Shown here one piece after another: positions 51,077 to 61,229 of a DNA stretch of 64,000 nucleotides. The DNA lies in assembly GCA_905221605.1 (NCBI GenBank), contig CAJNDS010002193.1, positions 359,001 through 423,000 of the forward strand. Direction: 5' to 3'. The position numbers and the translations under genes were made by a program. Under the pieces are notes generated by a model that worked only from the letters and a program-made list of their open reading frames with translations, ran no database searches and was not told the origin of the DNA. Within the stretch, counting starts at the first letter, position 1, and each line of letters begins with the position of its first letter. This DNA comes from Symbiodinium natans. Taxonomy: Eukaryota > Sar > Dinophyceae > Suessiales > Symbiodiniaceae.

Positions 51077-52844
51077 GTTCCTCGATTTACTCGCTGAGTT
51101 CCAGCAGGTCAATGCCAGCGGCCTAAAGGAAGAGGTCGAGGGCTTGAGGACGACGGTGAGAGAGCAAGAAGCAGAGATCCGAGCCTTGAAGAGCACGGTG
51201 GCGGAATTGCAGACCAACGTCACGGAGTTGCACCTAGAGCAAGGCGCAGAGATCCGATCCCTGAATAGCACGGTGGAAGAATTGCGAACCAACATCACGG
51301 AGTTGCACATAGAGCAAGGCGCAGAGATCCGAGCCGTGAATAGCACGGTGGAAGAGTTGCGAAGCAACGTCACGGAGTTGCACGTGGAGCAAGGCGCAGA
51401 GATCCGAGCCGTGAATAGCACGGTGGAAGAGTTGCGAAGCAACGTCACGGAGTTGCACGTGGAGCAAGGCGCAGAGATCCGAGCCGTGAATAGCACGGTG
51501 GAAGAGTTGCGAAGCAACGTCACGGAGTTGCACGTGGAGCAAGGCGCAGAGATCCGAGCCGTGAATAGCACGGTGGAGGAATTGCAAACCAACATCACGG
51601 AGTTGCACCTAGAGCAAGGCGCAGAGATCCGATCCCTGAATAGCACGGTGGAAGAATTGCGAAGCAACATCACGGAGTTGCACATAGAGCAAGGCGCAGA
51701 GATCCGAGCCTTGAATAGCACGGTGGAGGAATTGCAAGCCAACATCACGGAAGAGATCCGAGCCTTGAATAGCACGGTGGAAGAATTGCGAAGCAACATC
51801 ACGGAGTTGCACATTGAGCAAGGCGCAGAGATCCGAGCCCTGAATAGCACGGTGGAAGAATTGCGGACCAACATGACAGAGTTGCAAACAGAGCAAGGCG
51901 CAGAGATCCGAGCCTTGAATAGCACGGTGGAAGAATTGCGAACCAACATCACAGAGTTGCAAGCAGAGCAAGGCGCAGAGATCCGAGCCCTGAACAGCAC
52001 AGCGCAAGACTTGCGAGCCAACATCACGGAGTTGCAAGGAAGGCCCAATCCCTTCACGCAAAACGCGAGCGAGCACACCTTGGTCCTGCGTGATTGGAAC
52101 TTGGAGATTTCGTCGACCCTTCCGGGGCGAGGCAACCTGGTGATAGGCACCGGCCATCTCTACGGAACGGCCATGAACTCCTTCTTGGCTGGGAGAGGCA
52201 ACCGGGCAGTTAAGACTGGCGAGCTCGGGGCTGTGGTGTTTGGGGAGGGCAACACGGCAGAGGGGCCCGGGGCTGAGGTGCTCGGCGGAACGAGAAACCT
52301 CGCCAACGGCTCGGCTCCAGTTGTGCTCAGTGGCAGTCAGAATACCGCCACCGGTCCCCAATCCGCCATCATTGCCGGCGTCAGCAATGAAGTCACAGCA
52401 CACCAAGCCGTGGTCGTTGCCGGTACCAACAACGACTGCTTTGGCCCCCAGAGCGTAGTCGTCTCTGGAGATGAAAACCGTCTCCACGCAAACGCAGGGC
52501 AGTCTGCAATCCTCGCGGGCGTCATCAACCAGGCCTGGGGCTCCCGTTCCGCGATCGTGGGGGGCGCAGGATGCAGCACCGGCGAGGAAAATTCCGGCTT
52601 TGCCGGAGAATTGGCTGTTGTTGTCGGGGGAGAGATTTCCAGGGCAACTGGGTATGAGGCCATCGCTGTCGGAGGAGCCAGTAGTAAGGCCGTGGGCAGG
52701 CAGTCGATCGCTGTCGGTGGTGCTAGCAACCAGGCAACCGGAACTCAGGCGGTGACTTTGGGAGGAGCGATCAACGTGGCCCAAGGCCTGGAGGCCGTGG
52801 TGGTGGGTGGCATCCGCAACAATGCTGCCTCGGGGGACCTGTCG
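51077..52844 (+). CDS. Secreted fibrous protein, main exon: N-glycosylated coiled-coil stalk and beta-roll head
   Basis: One frame of 589 codons. First comes a stalk of twelve 25-residue repeats (about 51171-52040), consensus AEIRALNSTVEELRTNIT with a TELHLEQG tail. Hydrophobic spacing is coiled-coil; 25 residues equals two heptads plus one hendecad. Eleven of twelve repeats have N-S-T and all have a second N-x-T, about 23 sequons. Repeat 8 lacks seven residues, one exact heptad. From 52130 follow about sixteen 14-17 residue units such as SAIIAGVSNEVTAHQ and SIAVGGASNQATGTQ, the Hep_Hag/YadA-head left-handed beta-roll pattern. In bacterial adhesins the head precedes the stalk and a membrane barrel follows; here the order is stalk then head, with no barrel. 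Likely a trimeric, glycosylated surface or extracellular fibre. Minus frames over this span are shadows. Confidence 0.88.
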
Positions 52845-53076
52845 GTCACTTGGTAGCCCACTGGTACCCCCCCCCCTTTTTTTCAATGCTAACTGCACTT
52901 ATCAGCCCCCTAAGTCCTTACAAGTACCCACGAACCTCCAAATACAAGCCTAACCCCTAAACCCTAAACCCTTTACAACTCAAGTCGTCTAAGCAGGGTT
53001 CGAAGGGGATACAAGTAAGTACCCATGAACCTCCAGATACAACCCTAAACCCTAAATCCTCTAATCACAACTCAAG
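52845..53076 (+). mobile_element. 232-nt intron built on a GCCCAGTGGTACCC element
   Basis: Donor gtcacttggtagcccactgg, acceptor cacaactcaag. Splicing here joins TCG to GTC in phase 0 and restores the beta-roll repeat (GDLSVILGGERNQATGG). The intron also holds two copies of gtacccacgaacctccaaata (family of 57079) and CCCTAAA units, so it is a mosaic of elements. Confidence 0.75.
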
Positions 53077-53184
53077 GTCATATTGGGCGGTGAGCGCAAC
53101 CAAGCCACAGGAGGGAAGGCCGTGACGCTGGGCCGGTCGTTTCAGGACACCTCAGGCACACTGGGCCTCGGGCCCCTGGCCTGA
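53077..53184 (+). CDS. Secreted fibrous protein, last exon
   Basis: VILGGERNQATGGKAVTL then GRSFQDTSGTLGLGPLA and TGA at 53182-53184. Two more beta-roll units and a short glycine-rich end. No transmembrane segment or anchor signal, so the mature protein is probably secreted or held by partners. Confidence 0.85.
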   Translation, partial: VILGGERNQATGGKAVTLGRSFQDTSGTLGLGPLA

Positions 53185-53352
53185 AGTCCCAGTGGCGCCC
53201 TCAATTGTTTAATGGGTTTAGGGTTTAGGGTTACTAGGCAGGCCCTGGGGATATTGTATATTATTCCCTTAATTGGTTTAAGAGCATCATGTTGAGGAAT
53301 CCCTGTCATAGGTCATTTTAAGGGCCATCCTAGTCAGTCTTTTGTTCAACAG

Positions 53353-53411
53353 CGCTCTGACGCCAGACCCTCACGGCTGCCCCTCAAAAGAAGATGCCAC
53401 TGTTACACTGT
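53353..53411 (+). CDS. Exon-like segment, unknown
   Basis: Acceptor tcaacag, ALTPDPHGCPSKEDATVT followed by L, then TTTAGGG units. Donor probably within the repeat. Confidence 0.4.
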
Positions 53412-54943
53412 TTAGGGTTTAGGGTTTAGGGCTTAGGGCTTAGGGTTTAGGGTTAGGGTGTCGGAATCGGAACCCTGAACCCTGAACCCAGACCCAAAAA
53501 GTGCGTTCGACCCAACTGTACTCCCTAAACCCTGATCCCTGAGCCCCACAAGCCCTGAGCCCCGAACCTTAAAGTCTAAGCTCTAAACCCAAGACCTTGC
53601 AACCCTAAACCCTAAACCCTCCTCAACCTACAGCCCTAACCCTGAACCACAAACCCCAAACCCCAAAACCAAACCCTAAACCCTAAACCCTAAACCCTAA
53701 ACCGGAATCTCCAACTCCGAGCCCTCCAGCCTGAGCCTTATTAGCCTGAGATGGGTATGGGGGTTTTACGAAAATAGGGGGCCCGCGATATAGATCCCCA
53801 AATAGGGTTTAGGGTTTAGGCCTTATGATAAGGACCCCAATATATAAGGTGTTTAGGGATCAGTGTTTAGCGTCTGGGGTTTAGGGTGTTCGTTTGTTTT
53901 TGGGTTTAGGGGCTTTCTGGTTTAGGGGAAACTGTCTGGAGTTTGAGCTAGCGGTGCTCTGGTGCTACTGAGAGGAAGCTGCCAAACTGGATGTTGCTGC
54001 TATGCCCAGCGACCTACTGTAGACAGCGCAAGCGCACCGATTCCCGAACCCTAGACCCTAACCCGAAACCCTAAACCCTGAACCCTGAACCCTACACCGT
54101 AACCCTGAACCCTAAACCCTAAACCCCTCACTTTCTTGCAGTGTTCAGGGTTCGGGGGCTGTCGTTTCGGGGTAGTTAGGGCCCGGAATAATTACGAAGA
54201 ATCTTCCCTTGTGGTCCCTTTGTAGTTATACAGTAATAACCCCCCCCCCCAAAAAAAAAAAAAATCGTCCTACACAGTACTCACTCAAACCAATCTGCCC
54301 CCCCCCCCCCCCCCCCCCCCACAAGTCCCTCCGCCCGACGGATCTGCCCATAACCCAAAAACGCGGCGCCTGCCTTGACCACATGAACCCTAGGATTGGG
54401 GTCGTATACCCTGGTTTCGGGTTTAGGGTTTAGGGTTTAGGGTTTAGGATTTAGGGTTTAGGGTTTAGGGTTTAGGGCTAATATTAAGGTAATAGGAATC
54501 ACACTGCCCTACTAGCAGTTATACAGTTGCACAGGGTATTATAACGCCCCAAGTTCCTGGGGGTCCCCCCAAGTTCCCCCTTTTCCCCTGTAGTTCTGAG
54601 CAGGGAATGAGGGTTTAGGGTTTAGGGTTTAGGGTATCAGGGCCTCAAAGTTCCTGCATGGGGTTTCTGGCATCTTGGAGGGCACTTTGGCAAGGGGGCG
54701 CTGGGCGGACCCTTCAACCGGGATCGATACCTTCAATGCGCAAATCCCCCCACGCTCCTCAACCCCCAGAACAACACTAAACCCTCAACACTCAACCCTA
54801 ACACCTAAGCCCCTAGACCCGAAATCCCTAAACCCTAAACCCTAAACCCTAAACCCTAAACCCTAAACCCTAAACCCTAAAGCCCCAAACCCTAAACCCC
54901 AAAGCCTGCTTCGCCCCCACCATCTTTCCCATACCCGCGCTAG

Positions 54944-54979
54944 GCAGAAAGTGCTCTGGCAGCAGCTGCAGCCGAGAAG
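54944..54979 (+). CDS. Coiled-coil gene, short exon
   Basis: Acceptor gctag, phase 0, AESALAAAAAEK with a GA donor (AG|GA); or running on to about 54989 (DGQ) with a GC donor. CCCTAAA units precede it. Confidence 0.5.
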
Positions 54980-55182
54980 GACGGCCAGGGCACATAGTCC
55001 CTAGTCCCTCCTCCCGTATGCATGTGATCCCTGAAGGTTTAAAGGTTAAGGGTTTACGGTTTAAGGTTTAGGTTTCCCATTTCGGGTATGCTAAGTATTA
55101 GGGGCCGCCTTCTGATAGCAACTCCAAAACGGACCATATGTCAAGGAAGTGTCCCTATCACCCCCCCCCCCACTCCCCTCGC

Positions 55183-55323
55183 GAGATTCACATCTTCGAC
55201 GAACAAGATCCCCATTTTGCAAAGTATCCTGAGAAGCAAGGGATGGTAGGGCTTATTGCAAGCAAGAAACATGTGATGAGTCACTGGCAGCTCGAAACTC
55301 TACAGAGCAGACTGAAGCGCTAA
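55183..55323 (+). CDS. Unknown protein, 3' part
   Basis: IHIFDEQDPHFAKYPEKQ, GMVGLIASKKHVMSHWQL and ETLQSRLKR to TAA at 55321-55323, where a CCCTAAA array begins. Forty-six natural-looking codons with no repeat sequence; the frame is open from 55138. Confidence 0.5.
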   Translation, partial: EIHIFDEQDPHFAKYPEKQGMVGLIASKKHVMSHWQLETLQSRLKR

Positions 55324-55430
55324 ACCCTAAACCCTAAACCCTAAACCCTAAACCCTAAACCCTAAACCCTAAACCCTAAACCCTAAACCCTAAACCCTAA
55401 ACCCTAAACCCTAAACCCTAAACCCTAACA
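55320..55430. repeat. CCCTAAA array
   Basis: Fifteen or sixteen perfect units; its first TAA doubles as the stop of the preceding frame. Confidence 0.97.
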
Positions 55431-55691
55431 GACCCTCATAGATTCGTTTTCCTGGGGCTAAGGTTCCGGCGCTTTGCGCGCGTTTAGGCTTCCTAAGTGC
55501 TGCGGCAGACCACTAAGACACCCGCATTTATAGTTCCTTAGTTCGGGTTGAGGGTTTAGGGTTTAGGTTTAGAGTTTAGGGTTTAGAGTTTAGGGTTTAG
55601 AGTTTAGGGTTTAGAGTTTAGGGTTTGGGGTTTAGGGCTTCTTCTGCCTTACAACAAAGACGTCGAACCGCCAGAGAATCGACGTCTCAAG

Positions 55692-55748
55692 CCATTTCAA
55701 GCACCAGCCATCGAGGATGAACTGCGCGAACGGGTCCAGCTTCTTGAG
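55692..55748 (+). CDS. Coiled-coil gene, 57-nt exon
   Basis: Acceptor tctcaag, 19 codons PFQAPAIEDELRERVQLL then E, AG|GC donor (gctccc). The frame is open further upstream (YNKDVEPPENRRLK), so the acceptor may lie earlier. The 101-codon minus frame here is rejected as a shadow. Confidence 0.55.
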
Positions 55749-56063
55749 GCTCCCTCCCATACGTGAAGGTTCAGGGCAATTGTAACCCCATTTCAACGTC
55801 CCGGGCACTATAACCCCAAATTTCACTGCACTTAGAAGCTCCCTAAGTCCTCTAAGTAGGTTAGAGGTAGATTTATAAACTGGGGTTAGAAGTACCCATG
55901 AACCTCCAAATACCCATGAACCTCCAAGTAGGGTCATTGTGTTGTAATAGGGGGCCTTGAGGTTGAAGCCTAAACCCTGAACCCTGATCCCTTAAACCCT
56001 TTAGGCTTTAGCGGTTAGGGTTTAGGAGGGTTCAGGTTCCGACCTTTCTGGGCATAAATCATC

Positions 56064-56198
56064 CCCCGGAGACAACTCGGGCAGAAAGCCGTACAATGGG
56101 TCAGGCTTATAGCACCCCTTTCCCCTTACAGTAGCGAGCATAGGCTGTTCCTGTTCCAGATCACAGAAATACTAGGGCTTTGGACGAGCTGCCCATAG
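56064..56198 (+). CDS. Exon-like segment with stop, unknown
   Basis: PRRQLGQKAVQWVRLIAP, LSPYSSEHRLFLFQITEI, LGLWTSCP and TAG at 56196-56198. Forty-four codons without repeats. Hydrophobic second half. No acceptor decided. Confidence 0.43.
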   Translation, partial: PRRQLGQKAVQWVRLIAPLSPYSSEHRLFLFQITEILGLWTSCP

Positions 56199-56416
56199 AT
56201 CGTTTGCTTTGTATACGCTGAGGGGGCTCCGCAGAACATACCTGTATGCGCGAGAGTTACTTTGTAGTCAGGGGGCTTGGGCCTAAGTTGCTCCCCCCCG
56301 CCCAAACCCGAAGCCCTAAACCCTAACTCGCTTGATATTTATCATCAAGCCTGGGCACGTTGAACCTAAACCAGGGGCAATGAACAGTCCAATAAGTGCC
56401 ACTACAACGCCAACAG

Positions 56417-56464
56417 GTGGACCTCGATCGAAAAGGCGCCGCGATGGCAAAGAAGGTTTCGCAG
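56417..56464 (+). CDS. Coiled-coil gene, 48-nt exon
   Basis: Acceptor caacag, exactly 16 codons VDLDRKGAAMAKKVSQ, AG|GC donor (gcccat). An ATG frame (56380-56490, MNSPISATTTPTGGPRSK...) overlaps in another phase; the 48-nt rule favours this reading. Confidence 0.58.
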
Positions 56465-57078
56465 GCCCATCGCTTCAGTTTCAGGCTTGAAAGGGCTTAA
56501 GGGTGTAGTGTTGTACTAAAGGCTTCGGGCTTACATAGACGGTATAGGGTTTAGTCTTCTCTTGGTGGGGGGAGCAAGCGAGGGGGAGAGGAGGGTGCCT
56601 AGTGTTATTTGGCATCTTGATTGGCTAGCAGGGCTTCCTCACCCCCCCGCCCAATACCCTTGGCCCTAAACCCCAAAGCCCTACACATCCCTACACCCTG
56701 TGCCGTAAGCGCTAAACCCCAAAGCCCAAATTACTCAACACCAAAAAGCGCTGAAAACCCTGTTCCTGTTGCCCCAGAGCTTAAGATGAGCATGTCCCAA
56801 AACACGCGTACACTGCATACCCAAGACAAGTGTCAACAGGGTTTAGGGTTTAGAGCTTAAAGGTTTCAAGGTTTGGCATTTGGGGCGTGTAGGGTTAAAG
56901 GATGAGGGGAGCGCAACCTTTAGCTTTTCTTAGGCTTTGATCTGCGTCCAGGGGGACTTGTGGTGTCCTGGAAGGTGTGGATTTGGATGTTTCCGGGGGC
57001 CTTCAGGGTGCCCAATGGGAGGTTCCAAGAAAATATCAGGGTTTAAGGTTTGGGTTGTAAGGTTTTGGTTAAAGTTTT

Positions 57079-57238
57079 ACTTGGAGGTTCATGGTACTTG
57101 TGAACCAATTAGAACTGTACGGACAACTGTACTTATATCCATATTAGGGCATTTAAGGGGCTTACAATGGCTTACAAGTGGGTCAGAAGTAATTGCAGTT
57201 ATTATCATTGGGTTAATAGGTACCATGAACCTCCAAGT
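57079..57238. mobile_element. Intact inverted-repeat element, 160 bp
   Basis: Perfect 19-bp ends acttggaggttcatggtac and gtaccatgaacctccaagt. The interior lacks telomeric repeats, making it the reference copy for the family (23464, 33355, 55869, 57826, 5640, 52914). No open frame of its own. Confidence 0.85.
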
Positions 57239-57427
57239 CGCATGGCTGACTCAAGGCTTCATTGTTCGTCCCCTCTCCTCCCCCTGGCAGCTTCCCACGG
57301 CCAAGAAAAAGCCAAGCCCCGAATTGTTCAAGGGTTCCAGGGTTTTGCCGGGAACCTCTAAATGACCCTAAACCCTAAACCCCAAACCCGAAATCCCGCC
57401 CGAAACCCTGAACCTATAGCCGCGCAG

Positions 57428-57475
57428 GCCGAGGAGCGGGAGCAAAGCCTGGAGAAGGCCTTGGAGGAGGAAAAG
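57428..57475 (+). CDS. Coiled-coil gene, 48-nt exon
   Basis: Acceptor cgcgcag, 16 codons AEEREQSLEKALEEEK, AG|GC donor (gcccgg). Highly charged helix. A donor in the TTTAGGG units at 57494 is an alternative (adds ARKAFR). Confidence 0.65.
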
Positions 57476-58026
57476 GCCCGGAAAGCCTTTAGGGTTTAGG
57501 GTTTAGGGCTTTTAGGGCTTTTAGGGCTTTTTGGGGCTTTTAGGGGTTTTAGGGCTTTTAGGGCTTAGGGCTTAGGGTTTCGGAAGCCTTGGGGCTCATT
57601 CCCCAACCCCTGCTCTCCAACCCCAACGGCATCTACTCCCAAGCTGTGCCCACTAGAACCCTCGAGCCCTAAAACGTATGAGCTCTAAATATGCAGAAGT
57701 GGAAAAGGAACACAGCCAAAGAAGTCCAAGCAAAAGCACACGTAGCGCCCCTACACCTACGTAAGCCCTCAGCCGGATGAAGCCCTGAGATCTACAACCC
57801 TAAACCCTATACTGGGAGGTTCAGGGCACTTATAACCCCAATTCCCTGTACTTTAGATGCCCTTCAAGTCCTCTAAGCAGGTCATAGGTAGACTTCTAAT
57901 TGGGGTCATAAGCAGCCATGAACCTCTAAATGCAACTCCTTAAACCCCAAACCCTAAACCCTAAACCCTATACAACCCTAAAACCTATACAACCCTATAC
58001 AGCTCCAAAACCCTAAAGCCCTCTAG

Positions 58027-58074
58027 CTGGTGCAGTTGCAGGCGGCTCGGGCCGAACTCGAGGCACAACTCCAG
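58027..58074 (+). CDS. Coiled-coil gene, 48-nt exon
   Basis: Acceptor cctctag, 16 codons LVQLQAARAELEAQLQ, AG|GC donor (gcttgg). Confidence 0.66.
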
Positions 58075-58638
58075 GCTTGGGGGGTTTCGGGTTGTGCAGG
58101 GGTAGGCTCGAACGTACTTTCAAGGGGTTTGAGGTTTAGGGTTTAGGGTTAGGGTTTAGGGTTTCGGGTTTCGGGAACAAATATGCTCTAAAGCCCGAAC
58201 TAAGCCCCTTCTAAACCTCAAACCTCCCCCAACTGCTATCCTAAAGAGACCCTCATCTAAACAGAGGTAAGTTTGAACAAATTTGTTTAGCCTTTATTAC
58301 CCTTCGTGACCTTCATATTCCTTTCAAAGGGTCAACAAATCATTTTCTTAGAGGGCCCAAGCCTAGTTCTGTTGCAGGGATGTAGGGATGTCCCTAAACC
58401 CTAAACCCTAAACCCTAAACCCTAAACCCTTAATGTAGGGATGTAGGGATGTAGGCTCGAGGTTTTGGAGCCTGGGGGTTTGGGACTTTGGGATTTCAAG
58501 CCTTCGGGCCTTCGGCTTGGCGGGCCTTGAGGGCTTGAAGGGTTTAGGGTTTAGGGTTTAGGGTTTGGGGTTTGGGGTTTAGGGTTTCGTGTCCCTCAAT
58601 AACCCCTAAAGCCCGCTTTGAAGAGACAGCTAGGCAAC

Positions 58639-58692
58639 ATGGCGGCGGCCCCACTGCATGTCATCAACTGGAAGGATGGAGAGCAAGAACTA
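58639..58692 (+). CDS. Possible first exon, unknown
   Basis: ATG at 58639: MAAAPLHVINWKDGEQEL, exactly 54 nt, then a GT donor (gttaaaccc) leading into CCCTAAA units. Could be the start of another gene or an internal exon. Confidence 0.42.
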
Positions 58693-58887
58693 GTTAAACC
58701 CACAACCCTAACCCCAAACACCCTAAACCCTAAACCCTAAGCCCTAAGCCCTAAGCCCTAAGCCCTAAGCCCTAAGCCCGATGTCTGTCTAGAGGAGAAA
58801 ACCGCCTTGTTTGCATCGAGAGCACGCAGCCAGGGTGGCATCACGCCTTGAAGCCTTCCCGGATTCCCGCTGGAATCCTGTGAGCAG

Positions 58888-58974
58888 GACCGTTTTCAAG
58901 ATGGCTCTGCCGTGGAGGATTCTAAAGACTCGCTGTATCGTTCGTCGCGGCCGGCTCTTCTGAACCAACCCGAA
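58888..58974 (+). CDS. Exon-like segment, unknown
   Basis: Acceptor tgagcag, DRFQDGSAVEDSKDSLYR then SSRPALLNQP before CCCTAAG units. Polar, natural composition. Confidence 0.42.
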
Positions 58975-59027
58975 GCCCTAAACCCTAAGCCCTAAACCCT
59001 AAATCCTAAACCCTAAAATTTTCAGTC

Positions 59028-59099
59028 ATGGCATCTGCACCAAGGCCCCCTGCAAACCCTAACCCCCCTGCGCAGAGGCCAGAACCAAAAGAACCCTGA
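59028..59099 (+). CDS. Small proline-rich frame
   Basis: ATG at 59028: MASAPRPPANPNPPAQRP then EPKEP and TGA at 59097-59099. Part of its proline content may derive from CCCTAAA-like units (aaccctaaccccc), so treat with caution. Confidence 0.3.
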   Translation: MASAPRPPANPNPPAQRPEPKEP

Positions 59100-59306
59100 A
59101 AACCACAAAGGACCTAAAAGCCCTAAGACCCTAAAAACACAAACCATGCAAACCCTGCATGTAACCCAGGACCCGGAGTAGGTCCTGATTCCATTGTTTT
59201 CCTCTAGGCTACTCTTGGGTCACCCGAAACCCTAAACCTAAACCCCAAACCCTATACCCTACAAGCCCTTTGGGTCTGGCTAGCTCTTGGCCTTTTGTAG
59301 CTGCAG

Positions 59307-59360
59307 GCCTCGGCTCCTCCCGAGCAGGGTGAAGAGGCCATCTCGCCTTCTTCTTCGAGG
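59307..59360 (+). CDS. Coiled-coil gene region, acidic exon
   Basis: Acceptor gctgcag, phase 0, ASAPPEQGEEAISPSSSR. Ends either at AG|GC after GEE (59336) or at a GT site (gttcac). Confidence 0.45.
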
Positions 59361-59379
59361 GTTCACAAGGGTCTAGGGT

Positions 59380-59560
59380 TTAAGGGTTTAGGGTTTTAGG
59401 GTTTTAGGGTTTTAGGGGTTTAGGGGTTTAGGGGTTTAGGGTTTTAGGGTTTTAGGGGTTTAGGGGTTTAGGGTTTTAGGGTTTTAGGGTTTTAGGGTTT
59501 TAGGGCTTTTAGGGGTTTAGGGCTTTTAGGGTTTCAGGGTTAAGGGTTTAGAGTTTTAGG
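59380..59560. repeat. TTTTAGGG / TTTAGGGG variant array
   Basis: Twenty or more units of eight bases, unlike the seven-base majority. Variant units are grouped, consistent with local slippage. Confidence 0.9.
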
Positions 59561-59646
59561 GTGCAGGGGTTGTGTAGTATGAGGCTGAGGGTGTAGGGCT
59601 TGGGGGTGTGGGGTTTAGGGCAGCTGAGGGTTGCCGGGTTTAGAGT

Positions 59647-59833
59647 ATGTGGGGGGGGGGGGGGGGAGGGGGGGAGGGGGGGAGGGGGGGAGGGGGGGGG
59701 GGGGAGGGGGGGAGGGGGGGAGGGGGAGGGGGGGGGGGGGAGGGGGGGAGGGGGGGAGGGGGGGGGGGGGGAGGGGGGGGGGGGGAGGGGGGAGGGGGGG
59801 GGGGGGGGAGGGAGGGAGAGGGGGGGGGGGGGT
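59647..59833. repeat. GGGGGGA tract
   Basis: About 185 bases of G runs separated by single A. Strong G-quadruplex potential; glycine/glutamate and proline frames are artefacts. Confidence 0.95.
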
Positions 59834-60083
59834 GGGTTGGGGGTTTGGGTGGGGGTTTAGGGTTTGGGGTGCAGGGTTCGACACCTTAAGCCAACCGTTT
59901 TCGCACATGCAACGTGGGTTGACTAATTTTGCCCCACCGTTGAACCCTAAACCCTGAACCCTGAACCCTAAACCCTAAACCCTAATCATTACACCTGGAT
60001 GAAACCCTTTGTTTTTTTTTCATGATTTCGTTTATCCACCGAATTGCCGCTGCCGCTATCGATGTTCTCAGTCATCTCAGTAG

Positions 60084-60125
60084 TTGCAACAGCAAGATCG
60101 ACAGGGAGACGAGCTGTTCAAAGAA
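60084..60125 (+). CDS. Coiled-coil gene, 42-nt exon
   Basis: Acceptor ctcagtag, 14 codons LQQQDRQGDELFKE, GC donor (gccttaag). An overlapping ATG frame (MISFIHRIAAAAIDVL from 60016) ends at 60126 in another phase. Confidence 0.5.
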
Positions 60126-60458
60126 GCCTTAAGCCCTGAGCCCTAGAAGCCCTTTAAGCCCAAACTTGATGAGAATCAGTCCTTGCGCACTTCCCTCAAC
60201 ATATCTCCTTACTTCTAACTTACAACCCGCAGGGCGCTCTGTACAGCCCTTAGGGTCGGAACCTTGGGCCCTTGGGCCCTTATTTTGTGTAGTGTATACG
60301 AGGGTTATGTATCAAGGCACTCATGCTTGGAACCCTAGAGCAATGGGGAGCCAAACTGTATATGAGGGTTGTAGAACAAGGGACCCAGATTAAGTGCCCA
60401 TACTTGGAACCCTAGCCCTAAACCCTAAACCCTAAACCCTATGAGGTCGAGTCCTTAG

Positions 60459-60512
60459 ATTGAGGCGCTGGCGCGGGAGCGCCACCTCTCCGAGGAGCTC
60501 GCCGGTGCCCAG
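60459..60512 (+). CDS. Coiled-coil gene, 54-nt exon
   Basis: Acceptor tccttag, 18 codons IEALARERHLSEELAGAQ, AG|GC donor (gcgcgc). CCCTAAA units before, one TTTAGGG unit after. Confidence 0.66.
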
Positions 60513-61175
60513 GCGCGCGGATCTTTAGGGTTTCAAACGGAAGCTCGCAGACTACTCCCCCTTGAAAGCTCGTGGTGGCGCCTTGCTTGGATATTTTCAA
60601 AAGGTTTGTCGTATCGCCGGAAATTGCTGGCTAGTGGGGCTGAGGGGGCGTGAGGCCTTGAAGTTTCAGGCCTTAGTTTAGGGTTCAGGGGTTAGGGTTT
60701 AGGGTTTAGGGGGTTCCAGGCCTCAAGACTTCACCAGTCCGGGCAAACTCTAAACCATCGGGGTCGCAGAATCATTGTGTGCACTTTCGCCAAAACAACA
60801 AGTGGACTATAAATCGCTTAAGAACCACTAAGAATGAATGGTTTGTTCCTTATAAGGGCAATACAGTTTTTTTTCTTTTTTTTTTTTTTTTTTTTTGGGG
60901 GGGGGGGGGTTCTTAAGGAAATAGTTGTGGACCTGCATGTAAGGCAACATTTGGGGTTTAGGATTTCGGACAGTAGGGCTTGCACGGCTTCGGATTTCCC
61001 ATGGGCCTTGGTCATCCTTCGTCCAAAACCTGGCGGTGTTGGCAAGCCTCTTGAGCCCAAACCCTGAACCCGGACACCCTCGCGGTTAAGGTTTAGGGTT
61101 TAGGGTTTTGGGTATAGGGTTTAGGGTTTAAACGTTGAGGGTTTAGGGTCCCTCGTCCCCAATTGCTTGCCTCAG

Positions 61176-61229
61176 CGGAAGGCTGCCAAGGCTGAGTTGG
61201 AAGCACAGCTGCAGAAGGTTCAGGTGGAG
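61176..61229 (+). CDS. Coiled-coil gene, 54-nt exon
   Basis: Acceptor gcctcag, 18 codons RKAAKAELEAQLQKVQVE, AG|GC donor (gctccc). Confidence 0.68.

Noticed and set aside
51050-52898. Minus-strand frames of 366 and 429 codons and overlapping + frames
   Set aside because: Shadows of the fibrous protein repeats; the + frame has a signal peptide, known fold pattern and phase-correct splice to a final exon.
51077-53184. Bacterial contamination or recent bacterial transfer of a YadA adhesin
   Set aside because: Signal-peptide exon, spliceosomal introns made of local elements, N-glycosylation sequons and reversed domain order argue for a resident eukaryotic gene.
55632-55937. 101-codon minus frame
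   Set aside because: Runs through an inverted-repeat element and overlaps a + exon with AG acceptor and GC donor.
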